From DDH964 sp963806685 (GTDB lineage: Bacteria; Desulfobacterota; Desulfuromonadia; Desulfuromonadales; DDH964): a stretch of DNA of 64,000 nucleotides. The position numbers were made by a program, and so were the translations under genes. Numbering within the stretch: the first letter of the stretch is position 1; each line of letters begins with the position of its first letter. The DNA lies in NCBI GenBank assembly GCA_963806685.1, contig CAWDZB010000021.1:62001-126000 (forward strand), written 5' to 3'. Positions 42,114 to 50,646 of the stretch are shown here, in pieces. Below the pieces are notes generated by a model that saw only the letters and a list, made by a program, of their open reading frames with translations, made no database searches and was not told the DNA's origin.

Positions 42114-42148
42114 ACTTAAAAAAGCAATGATTCCGGGGAGGTGCTGCC

Positions 42149-42454
42149 ATGGCCGATGCTTGGGAGGAGCGCAAGAAAGCAATTGAAAACGAGTATTTCT
42201 ACAAGCTCGAAAAAGAACAGATTGAACAAATGCGGGAGTCCGCCCGCGAACAGCTGATCCGCGAGGCGAGCCGCAATCGCTGCCCCAAGTGCGGTGAGCC
42301 GATTGAAGCCAAGGAGTTTCGGGGGGTACCTCTCGACCAGTGTCCGAGCTGCGGAGGGGTCTGGCTGGGACCGAAGGACTTGGAGATTCTGGCCGCGAAA
42401 GATCATCGGACCTGGTTTGAAACCTGGTTCCAGCAGGAGAAGAAACAGGAGTAG
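42149..42454 (+). CDS. TFIIB-type zinc-ribbon protein with N-terminal helix
   Basis: 101 aa; GGGGAGG precedes the ATG. A long charged helix (WEERKKAIENEYFYKLEKEQ..) is followed by two cysteine pairs, CPKCGEPIEA and CPSCGGVWLG, which is the zf-TFIIB domain. The family is widespread and uncharacterised; the ribbon suggests nucleic acid or protein binding. It has its own promoter and is the first gene before the ftsH operon (112 nt gap). Confidence 0.8.
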   Translation: MADAWEERKKAIENEYFYKLEKEQIEQMRESAREQLIREASRNRCPKCGEPIEAKEFRGVPLDQCPSCGGVWLGPKDLEILAAKDHRTWFETWFQQEKKQE

Positions 42455-42566
42455 ACCGCCAGGGGCGGCGCCGCGGCGCCGCCCCTGCTCGTTGGCCTTT
42501 GGTTGCCAGGAGCAGGGGGGCTGGTAAGCTGTTGCTTAGGATGCCGCTCATACCCTCGAGGGAACA

Positions 42567-44498
42567 ATGACCGGAAACGTCTGGCGCCAGTTGGTAATTC
42601 TGGCGCTTTTGATCGCCGCCATGAATTATTTCTATTTTGCTGCCAGCCCCCCGCAGCAGGAGCCGGTGGCGACGGTCAGCTACAGCCGGTTCAAGAGTGA
42701 ACTGGAGAAGGGCAACATTGCCTCGGTGATCGTTCAGGCCCAGACCCTGAACGGATCTTTCCGGAAACCCATCGAGCTTCCCGGCGCCGGGGAAAAGGGC
42801 CAGTCCAAGCCTCCCCTGGCGGCGAAAAATTACGAGAAATTTACCACCACCCTGCCGCCGTTCCAAGACCCCGGGCTAATGAAGAGCCTGGAGGCCCAGA
42901 AGGTCGAACTCGTAGCCAAGGCGGAAGCATCCCCTTCGGTCTGGACGACGGTCCTGGTATCCCTCCTCCCCTGGGTGCTAATCCTCGGCCTGTGGTGGTT
43001 TCTGTTCCGCCGCATGCGCAATCGCGGCGGCCCCGGCGGGATGCTCGGCACCTTTGCCAAGTCAGGGGCCAAACTGTACAGCCGGGAAAACTCCCAGGTC
43101 ACCTTCGAGGACGTCGCAGGCCTGGAGGAAGCCAAGCAGGAACTGCGGGAGATCGTAGATTTTCTGAAGGATCCAAAAAAATTCACCCGCATCGGCGGCA
43201 AGGTGCCGCGCGGGATCCTGCTGGTCGGTCCGCCGGGAACGGGCAAGACCCTGATGGCCCGCGCGGTAGCGGGAGAGGCCGGCGTTCCTTTCTTTTCCAT
43301 TTCCGCTTCCCAGTTTATCGAGATGTTCGTCGGGGTCGGCGCCAGCCGGGTACGGGATCTTTTCGACAATGCCAAGAAAAACGCCCCGAGTATCATCTTC
43401 ATCGATGAACTCGATGCGGTCGGCCGGTCGCGGGGAACCGGTCTTGGCGGCGGAAACGATGAGCGGGAGCAGACCCTCAACCAGCTGCTTTCGGAGCTGG
43501 ACGGTTTCGATCCCCATTCCGAGGTGATCGTGATGTCGGCGACCAACCGTCCCGACGTCCTCGATACGGCCCTGTTGCGCCCGGGCCGTTTTGACCGGCA
43601 GGTGGTGGTCGAACGACCCGACTGGCGAGCCCGGGAGGCGATTCTTAAGGTGCACACCCGCAAGGTGCCTCTCGCGAAAAACGTCGACATGCAGGTGCTC
43701 GCCCGGGGAACTCCCGGTATGTGCGGCGCCGATTTGGAGAGCCTGATCAATGAAGCGGCGCTGATCGCCGCCCGGGACGATCTCCAGGAAGTCGGCATGG
43801 ACCAACTCGAGAGGGCCAAGGACCGCATGCTGATGGGGGCGGAGCGCAAGCTGTTTTTGAGCGAGGAGGAGCGGCGGGTGACCGCCATCCACGAGGCCGG
43901 GCACACCCTGGTCGCCCGCCTGACCCCCGGCTCGGACCCGATTCACAAGGTGACCATCATCCCCCGGGGGCAGGCCCTTGGCGTGACCCAGCAGCTGCCC
44001 GAAGATGATCGTTACCACTACCGGCGCAGCTACCTGCTGGCGCGGGTGGCGGTGGCCCTGGGGGGCCGGGCGGCGGAGCAGGCGATTTTCGGCGAAGTCT
44101 CCACCGGCGCGCAGAACGACCTGCAACAGGTCAGCGACCTGGTGGAAAAGATGGTCTGTCAGTGGGGGATGAGCGAACGGATTGGCCCGCAGAGCTTCAG
44201 CCGGGGGGCCGAGCATCCCTTTTTAGGACGCAAGCTGGCCGTCGACAAGACCTTCAGCGAGCAGACCGCCTGGCTGATCGACCAGGAAATCGAGAAGATC
44301 GTCAAGCAGGAGGAAGCCCGGGCGAATGCACTGGTGGCCGGCCACCGACCGGCCCTGGAAGCGCTGGCGGCGGCCCTGCTTGAGGAGGAGGTCCTCGATC
44401 GGGAGCGGGTGGACCGAATCCTGACCCGGGCCGGGGTAGAGCCGGCAACGACAAACCAATCCGGGCAGGGTACCGGAGAAGGGGGCGAGGAGGAATGA
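42567..44498 (+). CDS. ftsH: FtsH-family membrane AAA+ zinc metalloprotease
   Basis: 643 aa. Two N-terminal membrane helices (~8-25 and ~127-146) flank a periplasmic loop of about 100 residues. AAA+ motor: VGPPGTGKT (Walker A), FIDELDAVG (Walker B), arginine fingers in RPGRFDRQ and ATNRPDVLD. Zinc site His442-Glu-x2-His446 (HEAGH) plus the later Asp in DLQQVSDLVE. It degrades membrane and short-lived soluble proteins. The periplasmic loop differs from the usual housekeeping FtsH, so it may be a second copy. The stop overlaps the next gene, which encodes a membrane winged-helix protein. Confidence 0.93.
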   Translation: MTGNVWRQLVILALLIAAMNYFYFAASPPQQEPVATVSYSRFKSELEKGNIASVIVQAQTLNGSFRKPIELPGAGEKGQSKPPLAAKNYEKFTTTLPPFQDPGLMKSLEAQKVELVAKAEASPSVWTTVLVSLLPWVLILGLWWFLFRRMRNRGGPGGMLGTFAKSGAKLYSRENSQVTFEDVAGLEEAKQELREIVDFLKDPKKFTRIGGKVPRGILLVGPPGTGKTLMARAVAGEAGVPFFSISASQFIEMFVGVGASRVRDLFDNAKKNAPSIIFIDELDAVGRSRGTGLGGGNDEREQTLNQLLSELDGFDPHSEVIVMSATNRPDVLDTALLRPGRFDRQVVVERPDWRAREAILKVHTRKVPLAKNVDMQVLARGTPGMCGADLESLINEAALIAARDDLQEVGMDQLERAKDRMLMGAERKLFLSEEERRVTAIHEAGHTLVARLTPGSDPIHKVTIIPRGQALGVTQQLPEDDRYHYRRSYLLARVAVALGGRAAEQAIFGEVSTGAQNDLQQVSDLVEKMVCQWGMSERIGPQSFSRGAEHPFLGRKLAVDKTFSEQTAWLIDQEIEKIVKQEEARANALVAGHRPALEALAAALLEEEVLDRERVDRILTRAGVEPATTNQSGQGTGEGGEEE

Positions 44499-44869
44499 AG
44501 ATGGGATTCGGGTTCTGGGTGGTGGCGGCAATCGCCGGAGCCGGTGGATATTACGCGTTCCGGCGGCTGCAGGAGTTGGAAGAGGAAATCCGGGAGGAGA
44601 TCGACCGCAAGCAGGAGGTGGCCAGCGCCGGCCAGGCGGTTTCGCCCGCCGCAGCGCCGCCGGCTGCTTCGCCACCGCTCCCGGTGACCCGCGAAGACCA
44701 GGTCCTGAGCTTGGTCCGCACGCGTCCGGGGCGGCTGCAGACCGACCTCTACCGGGACTTGGGCCAGGTGCCGCGCCGGGACCTGCAGGCGCTGCTGCTG
44801 GAGCTGGATCGGGCCGGGAGAATCCGCCGGGTCAAGGAGAAGAGCACTTATAAACTCTATCCCGGCTGA
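44495..44869 (+). CDS. Membrane-anchored winged-helix protein
   Basis: 124 aa; ATG overlaps the ftsH stop, with GAGGAGGA in the ftsH tail as ribosome site. N-terminal membrane segment (GFWVVAAIAGAGGYYAF), a short coiled-coil (LQELEEEIREEIDRKQE), an Ala/Pro linker, and a C-terminal domain of about 60 residues (REDQVLSLVRTRPGRLQTDLYRDL..LLLELDRAGRIRRVKE) that looks like a winged helix. Such a fold may bind DNA or the FtsH protease. No close family is recognised. Coupling to ftsH suggests a regulator or adaptor. Confidence 0.65.
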   Translation: MKMGFGFWVVAAIAGAGGYYAFRRLQELEEEIREEIDRKQEVASAGQAVSPAAAPPAASPPLPVTREDQVLSLVRTRPGRLQTDLYRDLGQVPRRDLQALLLELDRAGRIRRVKEKSTYKLYPG

Positions 44870-44889
44870 GGGAGAAGAGGGGGTGAAAA

Positions 44890-45354
44890 ATGCAGAGCTA
44901 CCTGGCGGACTGCGCCCGCATCGAAAGGGCGGTGGCCCGGATCTACCAGCATTGGTCCGGTTGCTCAGGATATTCGGAAGAACTCCGTGAGCTTTGGCGG
45001 GGACTGGCCCTCGATGAGGAACAGCACGCCAAGCAGCTGGAACTGGCCGGCAGGTTGCCGGGCAAAGAAGCTCTGATGGAAAGTTGCCTGGAACAGGAGG
45101 AGCTCAAGAACCTGTTGGTCCGGGTCGGAAAAATCCTGCAGGGAGTGGAGGCCGAAAACCTGGCCCCGCGGCTCGCCCTGCGCATCGCGCAGGCCTTGGA
45201 GGAGGATTTCGGCCGGGTGCATGCCATTAGCGCCTTGCGCTTCAAGGATGCGGACACTCGCCAGCTTTTCGATAGGCTGTCACGGGACGAGGAACGGCAT
45301 CGGGAAACGCTGGGACAATTTGTGGACTCCTTCCCGGACGTGATTCACCACTGA
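44890..45354 (+). CDS. Ferritin-like diiron protein (rubrerythrin-type, no rubredoxin domain)
   Basis: 154 aa, four helices with iron-ligand spacing: Glu in ARIERAVARIYQHW, ExxH in LDEEQHAKQL, a Glu in ALEEDFGRVHA, and ExxH in RDEERHRETL. There is no C-terminal CxxC rubredoxin part. Family members reduce peroxide or store iron in anaerobes. It is next to ftsH and ends in a strong bidirectional terminator. Ligand identification is from the motif pattern only. Confidence 0.78.
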   Translation: MQSYLADCARIERAVARIYQHWSGCSGYSEELRELWRGLALDEEQHAKQLELAGRLPGKEALMESCLEQEELKNLLVRVGKILQGVEAENLAPRLALRIAQALEEDFGRVHAISALRFKDADTRQLFDRLSRDEERHRETLGQFVDSFPDVIHH

Positions 45355-45358
45355 CGCA

Positions 45359-45394
45359 GCGGGCCGGCCCGGGATCAATCCCGGGCCGGCCCGC
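45359..45394. terminator. Bidirectional terminator between the ferritin-like and enolase genes
   Basis: A 17-bp perfect palindrome (45359-45375 and 45378-45394, GCGGGCCGGCCCGGGAT) with a two-base centre, between convergent genes. Strong stem, only a short T-run either side. Confidence 0.8.
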
Positions 45395-45426
45395 TTGTAG
45401 TGCGACCAATGTCGGAAACTTTGAAC

Positions 45427-46713
45427 TTAGCGCAGGTTGTAGAAGACTTCGCGGCCGTTGAACAGGGCCACCTCATCGAGTTCGTCCTCGATGCGCAGCA
45501 GCTGGTTGTACTTGCAGACGCGGTCCGTGCGGCACAAAGAACCGGTCTTGATCTGGCCGGCGTTGACCGCCACTGCCAGGTCGGCCAGGGTGGTGTCCTC
45601 GGTTTCGCCGCTGCGGTGGGAGATGACGGTGGTGTAGCCGGCCCGCTTGGCCATCTCGATGGTGTCGAGGGTCTCGGTCAAGGTGCCGATCTGGTTGAGC
45701 TTGATCAGAATCGAGTTAGCGATCCCCTTGGCGATTCCTTCTTTCAGAATCTTGGGATTGGTGACGAAGACGTCGTCGCCGACAATCTGGATGCGTTTGC
45801 CGAGGCGGTCGGTGAGGAGCTTCCATCCATCCCAGTCGTTCTCCGCCATGCCGTCCTCGATGGAGATGATCGGGTAGCGGTTGACCAGATCCTCGTAGAA
45901 GGCGACCAGCTCGGCCGGGGTCTTGACCGGCTGTTTTTCGTTCTCGAGATGGTAGTTGCCGTCCTTGAAGAGCTCCGAGGACGCGACGTCGAGAGCGAGC
46001 AGGACGTCTTCGCCGGGCTTGTAGCCGGCTGCCGTGATCGCTTCCATGATCACCTGCAAAGCCTCTTCATTGCTCTTCAGATTGGGGGCAAAGCCGCCCT
46101 CGTCACCGACCGCGGTGTTGTAACCCTTGGACTTGAGCACCTTCTTCAGGGCATGGAAGATCTCCGCTCCCATGCGCAGCGCTTCCTTGAAGGAGGCCGC
46201 CCCGGCGGGCATGATCATGAACTCCTGAATGTCGACGTTGTTGTCGGCGTGGGCGCCGCCGTTGATGATGTTCATCATCGGCAGCGGCAGCTCCTTGGCA
46301 TTGGAACCGCCGAGGTACTGATAGAGGGGGAGGCCCGCTTCCTCGGCCGCGGCCTTGGCGCAGGCCAGGGAGACGCCGAGCAGGGCATTGGCGCCGAGGT
46401 TGCTTTTGAACTCGGTGCCGTCGAGTTCGAGCAGCTTGCGGTCGATGCCGGTCTGGTCGGAGGCTTCCCAGCCGATCAGGGTTTCGGAAATGATTTCATT
46501 GACGTTGTCGACCGCCTTGGTCACCCCTTTGCCAAGATAACGGGCGGTGTCGCCGTCGCGCAGTTCCAGGGCTTCCCGCTCGCCGGTGGAAGCTCCGCTC
46601 GGCACCGCGGCTCGACCCATCGCGCCGCTCTCCAAATAAACTTCCACCTCGACCGTCGGGTTGCCGCGCGAATCGAGAATTTCCCGGGCATAAATATCGA
46701 CAATTTCGCTCAT
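45427..46713 (-). CDS. eno: Enolase
   Basis: 428 aa from ATG 46713 with AGGAGGG upstream; longer frames are shadows. It converts 2-phosphoglycerate to phosphoenolpyruvate. N-terminal IVDIYAREILDSRGNPTVEVEV, catalytic Glu in GWEASDQT.., Mg site in ALDVASSELF, EDGMAEND and GDDVFVTN, and the enolase signature region VISHRSGETEDTTLADLAV. Length and motifs are complete. Single gene; it diverges from phoH. Confidence 0.98.
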   Translation of the reverse strand: MSEIVDIYAREILDSRGNPTVEVEVYLESGAMGRAAVPSGASTGEREALELRDGDTARYLGKGVTKAVDNVNEIISETLIGWEASDQTGIDRKLLELDGTEFKSNLGANALLGVSLACAKAAAEEAGLPLYQYLGGSNAKELPLPMMNIINGGAHADNNVDIQEFMIMPAGAASFKEALRMGAEIFHALKKVLKSKGYNTAVGDEGGFAPNLKSNEEALQVIMEAITAAGYKPGEDVLLALDVASSELFKDGNYHLENEKQPVKTPAELVAFYEDLVNRYPIISIEDGMAENDWDGWKLLTDRLGKRIQIVGDDVFVTNPKILKEGIAKGIANSILIKLNQIGTLTETLDTIEMAKRAGYTTVISHRSGETEDTTLADLAVAVNAGQIKTGSLCRTDRVCKYNQLLRIEDELDEVALFNGREVFYNLR

Positions 46714-46845
46714 CTGAGCCCTCCTTGGAAATAGATAGTGATTGCCCCAGCGGCAGCCGGGGCAGAGTCTCCTTTTTATAGCACAACGGGCCGGAAAGGA
46801 AAGTCTTTTCTGCCCCGGCCGGATATCGTCCCCGGCAAAAGCCGA

Positions 46846-46874
46846 TTGATTTTCCACGGTCGCGGTGCTATCGT
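46846..46874 (+). promoter_or_regulatory. Putative sigma-70 promoter of the phoH-lnt operon
   Basis: TTGATT (46846-46851), 17-nt spacer, TATCGT (46869-46874), giving a start near 46881. On the other strand an extended -10-like TGCTATAAA (46783-46775) could drive eno. Confidence 0.45.
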
Positions 46875-46912
46875 AACCGTTCGAATTTTATGTGAGCTTA
46901 AAAGGGACCTTT

Positions 46913-47926
46913 TTGGATACGAGCCATAGCGCGGGACATTTCGCTGTCGCCGACCAGCATCTGGCCAACCTCCTCTTCGGCCGGCAGAACCGCCACCTGA
47001 AAATCATGGAACGGGCACTGGGAGTGCGCATCGGTTCCAAGGGGAGCGAGTTGCGCATCGAGGGCGACCCGCCCCAGGTCGGCCTGGCCCGGCACCTTTT
47101 GGACGAACTTCAGGCCTTGCTGCAAGAGGGCTACCCCCTTTATCCGACCGACATCGATTACGCGATCCGTATCCTCAGTGCCGATTCCGGCAGCCACCTT
47201 CGGGACATCTTCCTCGATACCATTTACGTTTCCGCACGCAACAAGGTTATTGCTCCGAAAAGCCTTGCCCAGAAGGCCTATATCGACGCCATTCGCGGCA
47301 ACGACGTGGTTTTCGGCATCGGACCGGCCGGAACCGGCAAGACCTACCTGGCGATGGCGATGGCGGTGGCCACGTTGATGAAAAAGGAGGTCAGCCGCAT
47401 CGTGCTGGTACGGCCGGCGGTGGAAGCCGGGGAAAAACTCGGTTTCCTTCCCGGCGACCTGGCTGAGAAGGTCAATCCCTACCTGCGACCGCTCTACGAT
47501 GCTCTCTACGACATGATGGACTTCGAGAAGGGGCAGGCGCTTATCGACAAGGGAGTGGTCGAGGTGGCGCCGCTGGCATTCATGCGCGGCCGGACCCTCA
47601 ACGACGCGTTCGTGATCCTCGACGAAGCACAGAATACCACCGCCGAGCAGATGAAGATGTTCCTCACTCGGCTCGGTTTCGGTAGCCGGGCAGTGATTAC
47701 CGGCGACGTGACCCAGGTCGACCTGCCGACCGGGCGGATTTCCGGTCTGGTCGAGGCGCTGCGCGTTCTTCAGGAGGTCGAAGGGATCAACTTCAGCCAC
47801 TTCACCGACCGCGACGTGGTCCGCCATCCGATTGTGCAACTGATCGTGCAGGCCTACGAACGAGCCCCGGAGGGTAACGATCGTTCCCTCGCCAGGCAGG
47901 ATGTTTCGGCACATGACCAAGGCTGA
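46913..47926 (+). CDS. PhoH-like NTPase
   Basis: 337 aa from TTG 46913, preferred because AAAAGGGA lies about 6 nt upstream; GTG 46892 would add seven residues but has no ribosome site. An N-terminal KH-like segment (ANLLFGRQNRHLKIMERALGVRI) leads to the PhoH ATPase: GIGPAGTGKTYLAMAMA (Walker A), VILDEAQNTT (Walker B), ITGDVTQVDLP. Members work in RNA metabolism with YbeY, whose gene follows after pgpH, a common order. The stop overlaps the pgpH-like gene by 26 nt. Confidence 0.9.
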   Translation: MDTSHSAGHFAVADQHLANLLFGRQNRHLKIMERALGVRIGSKGSELRIEGDPPQVGLARHLLDELQALLQEGYPLYPTDIDYAIRILSADSGSHLRDIFLDTIYVSARNKVIAPKSLAQKAYIDAIRGNDVVFGIGPAGTGKTYLAMAMAVATLMKKEVSRIVLVRPAVEAGEKLGFLPGDLAEKVNPYLRPLYDALYDMMDFEKGQALIDKGVVEVAPLAFMRGRTLNDAFVILDEAQNTTAEQMKMFLTRLGFGSRAVITGDVTQVDLPTGRISGLVEALRVLQEVEGINFSHFTDRDVVRHPIVQLIVQAYERAPEGNDRSLARQDVSAHDQG

Positions 47927-50291
47927 ACGCAAATCCGAAGGGAAACCGCGCAAAAGGCGTTTGGCGGCCCCTCCCTGGGCGCGACTGCGTCTCCAGCAGC
48001 GGACCCAGCGGCAACTGCTGCTGGTTCTGCTGGCGGTCATGCTCACCATTATCATCATCCCCAAAGGGGGGTTCATCCCCGACTACTACGCGCCGGGCGA
48101 TATCGTCTCGCGCGACATCAAGGCCCCCAAGGACCTGCTCATCCCCGACCCGCCCCTGACCGAAAAGAAACGCCGCGAAGCGGAAGCCGCGGTGCTGCCC
48201 CTCTACGACTATGATCCCGGAGTCGGCCGGGAGGTCGCCGATCACCTGGTCCAGGCCTTACGCCAGAGCCGTCAGGAGGTCCATCAGGGCGTCGATCCCA
48301 AGACTCTCCATAAGGACCTGGAAACCGCCCTCGGCATCCAGCTCAGTGATGCGGAAGTCGCCGGCCTCCACAAGTTGCCGGGAGGTGACGCTTTTTACGC
48401 TGACCTGCGCAATATGGTTGGCCGCGCCCTCACCGTCAGGGTGGTCGGTAATCTGCAGCTCTTCCAGGGGGAACGAGAGCGCGGGGTGATGATTCGCAAC
48501 CTGGCGAGCCAGGAGGAGACCCCCTTTCAGAACGTTGCCGAGGTCGTCGGCCTTGGCAACGCCCAGGACCGGCTGGTGGATGGATTACATCAGGTCCGGG
48601 AGCTTTCCCGGGCACAGCGGGACCTGCTCGGTGGGCTGCTGCGGCGGTTGGTCCATCCCAACCTGACCTTCAATAAGAACGAGACCGAAGCTCGTCGCCT
48701 GGCGGCCCGGGAGGCGGTGGCCCCGGTGCTGTTCCAGGTCAAGAAGGGGGAGATGATCGCTCGCGAAGGGGAGCGGGTGACTCCCGAGCAGATCTCCAAG
48801 CTTCGGGCCCTGCGCGAATTGGGGAGCGATTTCAACACGCTGCGTACCGGCGCCGGTGTGCTTCTGGTCAACCTGCTGCTGATCTTTGTCGCCCACCGCT
48901 TTGCCAAGAGCAACATTCGCAAGTACCGTCCGCAAACCCGCGACCTGCTGTTTTTGGTCACGGCTTTCGCCGGCCTGTTTGTATTGATCAAGGTGGCGAT
49001 CTTCATCTCCACCGCCCTGGAGAGCGTCTTCCCCTACATTGATTCGGCGAGCTACTACTACCTCTTCCCCTTCGCCGTCGGCGCGATGCTGGTGCGGATC
49101 GTGCTAAATTCGGAAGTGGCCTTGATCTTCGTGCTGCTCTCCACCACTCTGCTCGGGGTGCTGTTCGGCAACAGCCTGCTCATCACCCTTTATGCCCTGG
49201 CCGGCAGCCTGGTCGGTGCCCACTGGGTACGCCAGTGCAAGGAGCGTACGAGCCTCTACCGGGCCGGCTTCCGGATCGCCTTGGTCAATGCCCTGATGAT
49301 CCTCGGACTGCACCTGCTGGCCGGCCGCGGTTTCGATATGCAGCTCCTCTACAAGATCGGTTTCGGCCTCGGCGGCGGTTTCCTCTGCGCGGTGATCGTC
49401 ACCGGATTGATCCCGTTGGTCGAGCACCTTTTCAAGTACACCACCGACATCAAGCTGCTGGAACTTGCCAACATGAACACCCCCGTCCTGCGCGAACTGA
49501 TGGTGCAGGCTCCCGGCACCTACCACCATTCGATCATCGTCGGCAACCTGGTCGAGGCGGCGGCGGAGGAGATCAACGCCAATCCCTTGCTGGCCCGAGT
49601 CGCGGCCTACTATCACGATGTCGGCAAGATCAAGAAACCGCTCTACTTCATTGAAAATCTCGGCGGTCAGGAAAACCGCCATGACAAGCTGGCGCCGTCG
49701 ATGAGCGCTCTGGTGCTCATGGCCCATCTCAAAGATGGGGTGGAGACGGCCCGGGAAAGCAAGCTCGGCGAGCCGCTGATTGACATCATCCGTCAGCACC
49801 ACGGCACTTCGCTGATCAAGTTTTTTTACGATAAGGCCAAGAGCAAGGAAGACCCCGGTGTCCAGCAGGTCGACGAACGCGACTACCGCTACCCGGGGCC
49901 CAAGCCGCAGACCCGGGAGGCGGCCCTGATCATGCTTGCCGACGCGGTCGAGGCCGCCAGCCGCACCCTCAGCGATCCGACCCCGGCGCGGATCCGGGGC
50001 ATGGTGCAGAAGATCATCAACAACATCTTTATCGACGGCCAGCTCGACGAATGCGAACTGACCCTCAAGGACCTCAACAATATCGCCAAGAGCTTCAACC
50101 GCATCCTCTCCGGGATATTCCACCACCGGGTCGATTACCCGGAGCCGGCCTACAAGGAGCGGGAGAAGGATGCGAACAAGAGGAAAAACGGTGAAGATCC
50201 AAATCGAGAACCGGCAGCGGAAACTAAGGATAAGGAAGCTTCCGCTGCGAAAGGCAGCACGGAAGATCTTAAGCGCCTCGGGATGTCCTGA
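47901..50291 (+). CDS. 7TM-HD domain phosphohydrolase (PgpH-like, predicted c-di-AMP phosphodiesterase)
   Basis: 796 aa. One N-terminal helix (~35-52), a large extracytoplasmic domain (~60-305), seven membrane helices (~310-490) and a cytoplasmic HD domain with His572-Asp573 (YYHDVGKIKKP), IRQHHGTSL and a late Asp (MLADAVEAA). PgpH-type enzymes hydrolyse cyclic di-AMP in Gram-positive bacteria. The family is common in deltaproteobacteria, but the nucleotide substrate here is unproven. The last ~45 residues (KDANKRKNGEDPNREPAAETKDKE) are low-complexity. The final 34 codons overlap ybeY. ATG 47901 or 47913 are possible starts. Confidence 0.88.
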   Translation: MFRHMTKAERKSEGKPRKRRLAAPPWARLRLQQRTQRQLLLVLLAVMLTIIIIPKGGFIPDYYAPGDIVSRDIKAPKDLLIPDPPLTEKKRREAEAAVLPLYDYDPGVGREVADHLVQALRQSRQEVHQGVDPKTLHKDLETALGIQLSDAEVAGLHKLPGGDAFYADLRNMVGRALTVRVVGNLQLFQGERERGVMIRNLASQEETPFQNVAEVVGLGNAQDRLVDGLHQVRELSRAQRDLLGGLLRRLVHPNLTFNKNETEARRLAAREAVAPVLFQVKKGEMIAREGERVTPEQISKLRALRELGSDFNTLRTGAGVLLVNLLLIFVAHRFAKSNIRKYRPQTRDLLFLVTAFAGLFVLIKVAIFISTALESVFPYIDSASYYYLFPFAVGAMLVRIVLNSEVALIFVLLSTTLLGVLFGNSLLITLYALAGSLVGAHWVRQCKERTSLYRAGFRIALVNALMILGLHLLAGRGFDMQLLYKIGFGLGGGFLCAVIVTGLIPLVEHLFKYTTDIKLLELANMNTPVLRELMVQAPGTYHHSIIVGNLVEAAAEEINANPLLARVAAYYHDVGKIKKPLYFIENLGGQENRHDKLAPSMSALVLMAHLKDGVETARESKLGEPLIDIIRQHHGTSLIKFFYDKAKSKEDPGVQQVDERDYRYPGPKPQTREAALIMLADAVEAASRTLSDPTPARIRGMVQKIINNIFIDGQLDECELTLKDLNNIAKSFNRILSGIFHHRVDYPEPAYKEREKDANKRKNGEDPNREPAAETKDKEASAAKGSTEDLKRLGMS

Positions 50292-50646
50292 CGCCGAACT
50301 GTCGGTGCTGATCGTCGATGACGCGGAAATCCGGGTCATCAACCGGGACTACCTGCAGCGCGACAAGCCGACCAACGTGATTTCCTTTGCCATGCAGGAA
50401 GGGGAGGGGAGCGGGGTCAATCCGCTGCTGCTGGGTGACGTTGTGATCTCCGCCGAAACCGCGGCCCGCGACGCGGCGGAGGCCGGTATCGGTTTCGAAG
50501 AGGAACTCTATTTTCTGCTGCTGCACGGGATTCTGCACCTGCTCGGTTACGATCACGAGCGGGGCACCGCGGCCGAGGCCCTGCGAATGGAAGCGCGGGA
50601 ACGGGAGCTGTACATTCTGTTGCGCGAGGAGTTTTTTGCCGGGTGA
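50191..50646 (+). CDS. ybeY: YbeY endoribonuclease/rRNA maturation factor
   Basis: 151 aa from GTG 50191, chosen because AAGAGGAA precedes it and the product then begins (M)KIQIENRQRK like relatives; an ATG at 50170 adds seven residues. Zinc motif HGILHLLGYDH near residue 115 and the DKPTNVISFAM block are diagnostic. It processes 16S rRNA and supports ribosome quality control. It overlaps pgpH by 101 nt and the DgkA gene by 4 nt, so it must be translated by reinitiation or an internal ribosome site. Confidence 0.93.
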   Translation: MKIQIENRQRKLRIRKLPLRKAARKILSASGCPDAELSVLIVDDAEIRVINRDYLQRDKPTNVISFAMQEGEGSGVNPLLLGDVVISAETAARDAAEAGIGFEEELYFLLLHGILHLLGYDHERGTAAEALRMEARERELYILLREEFFAG

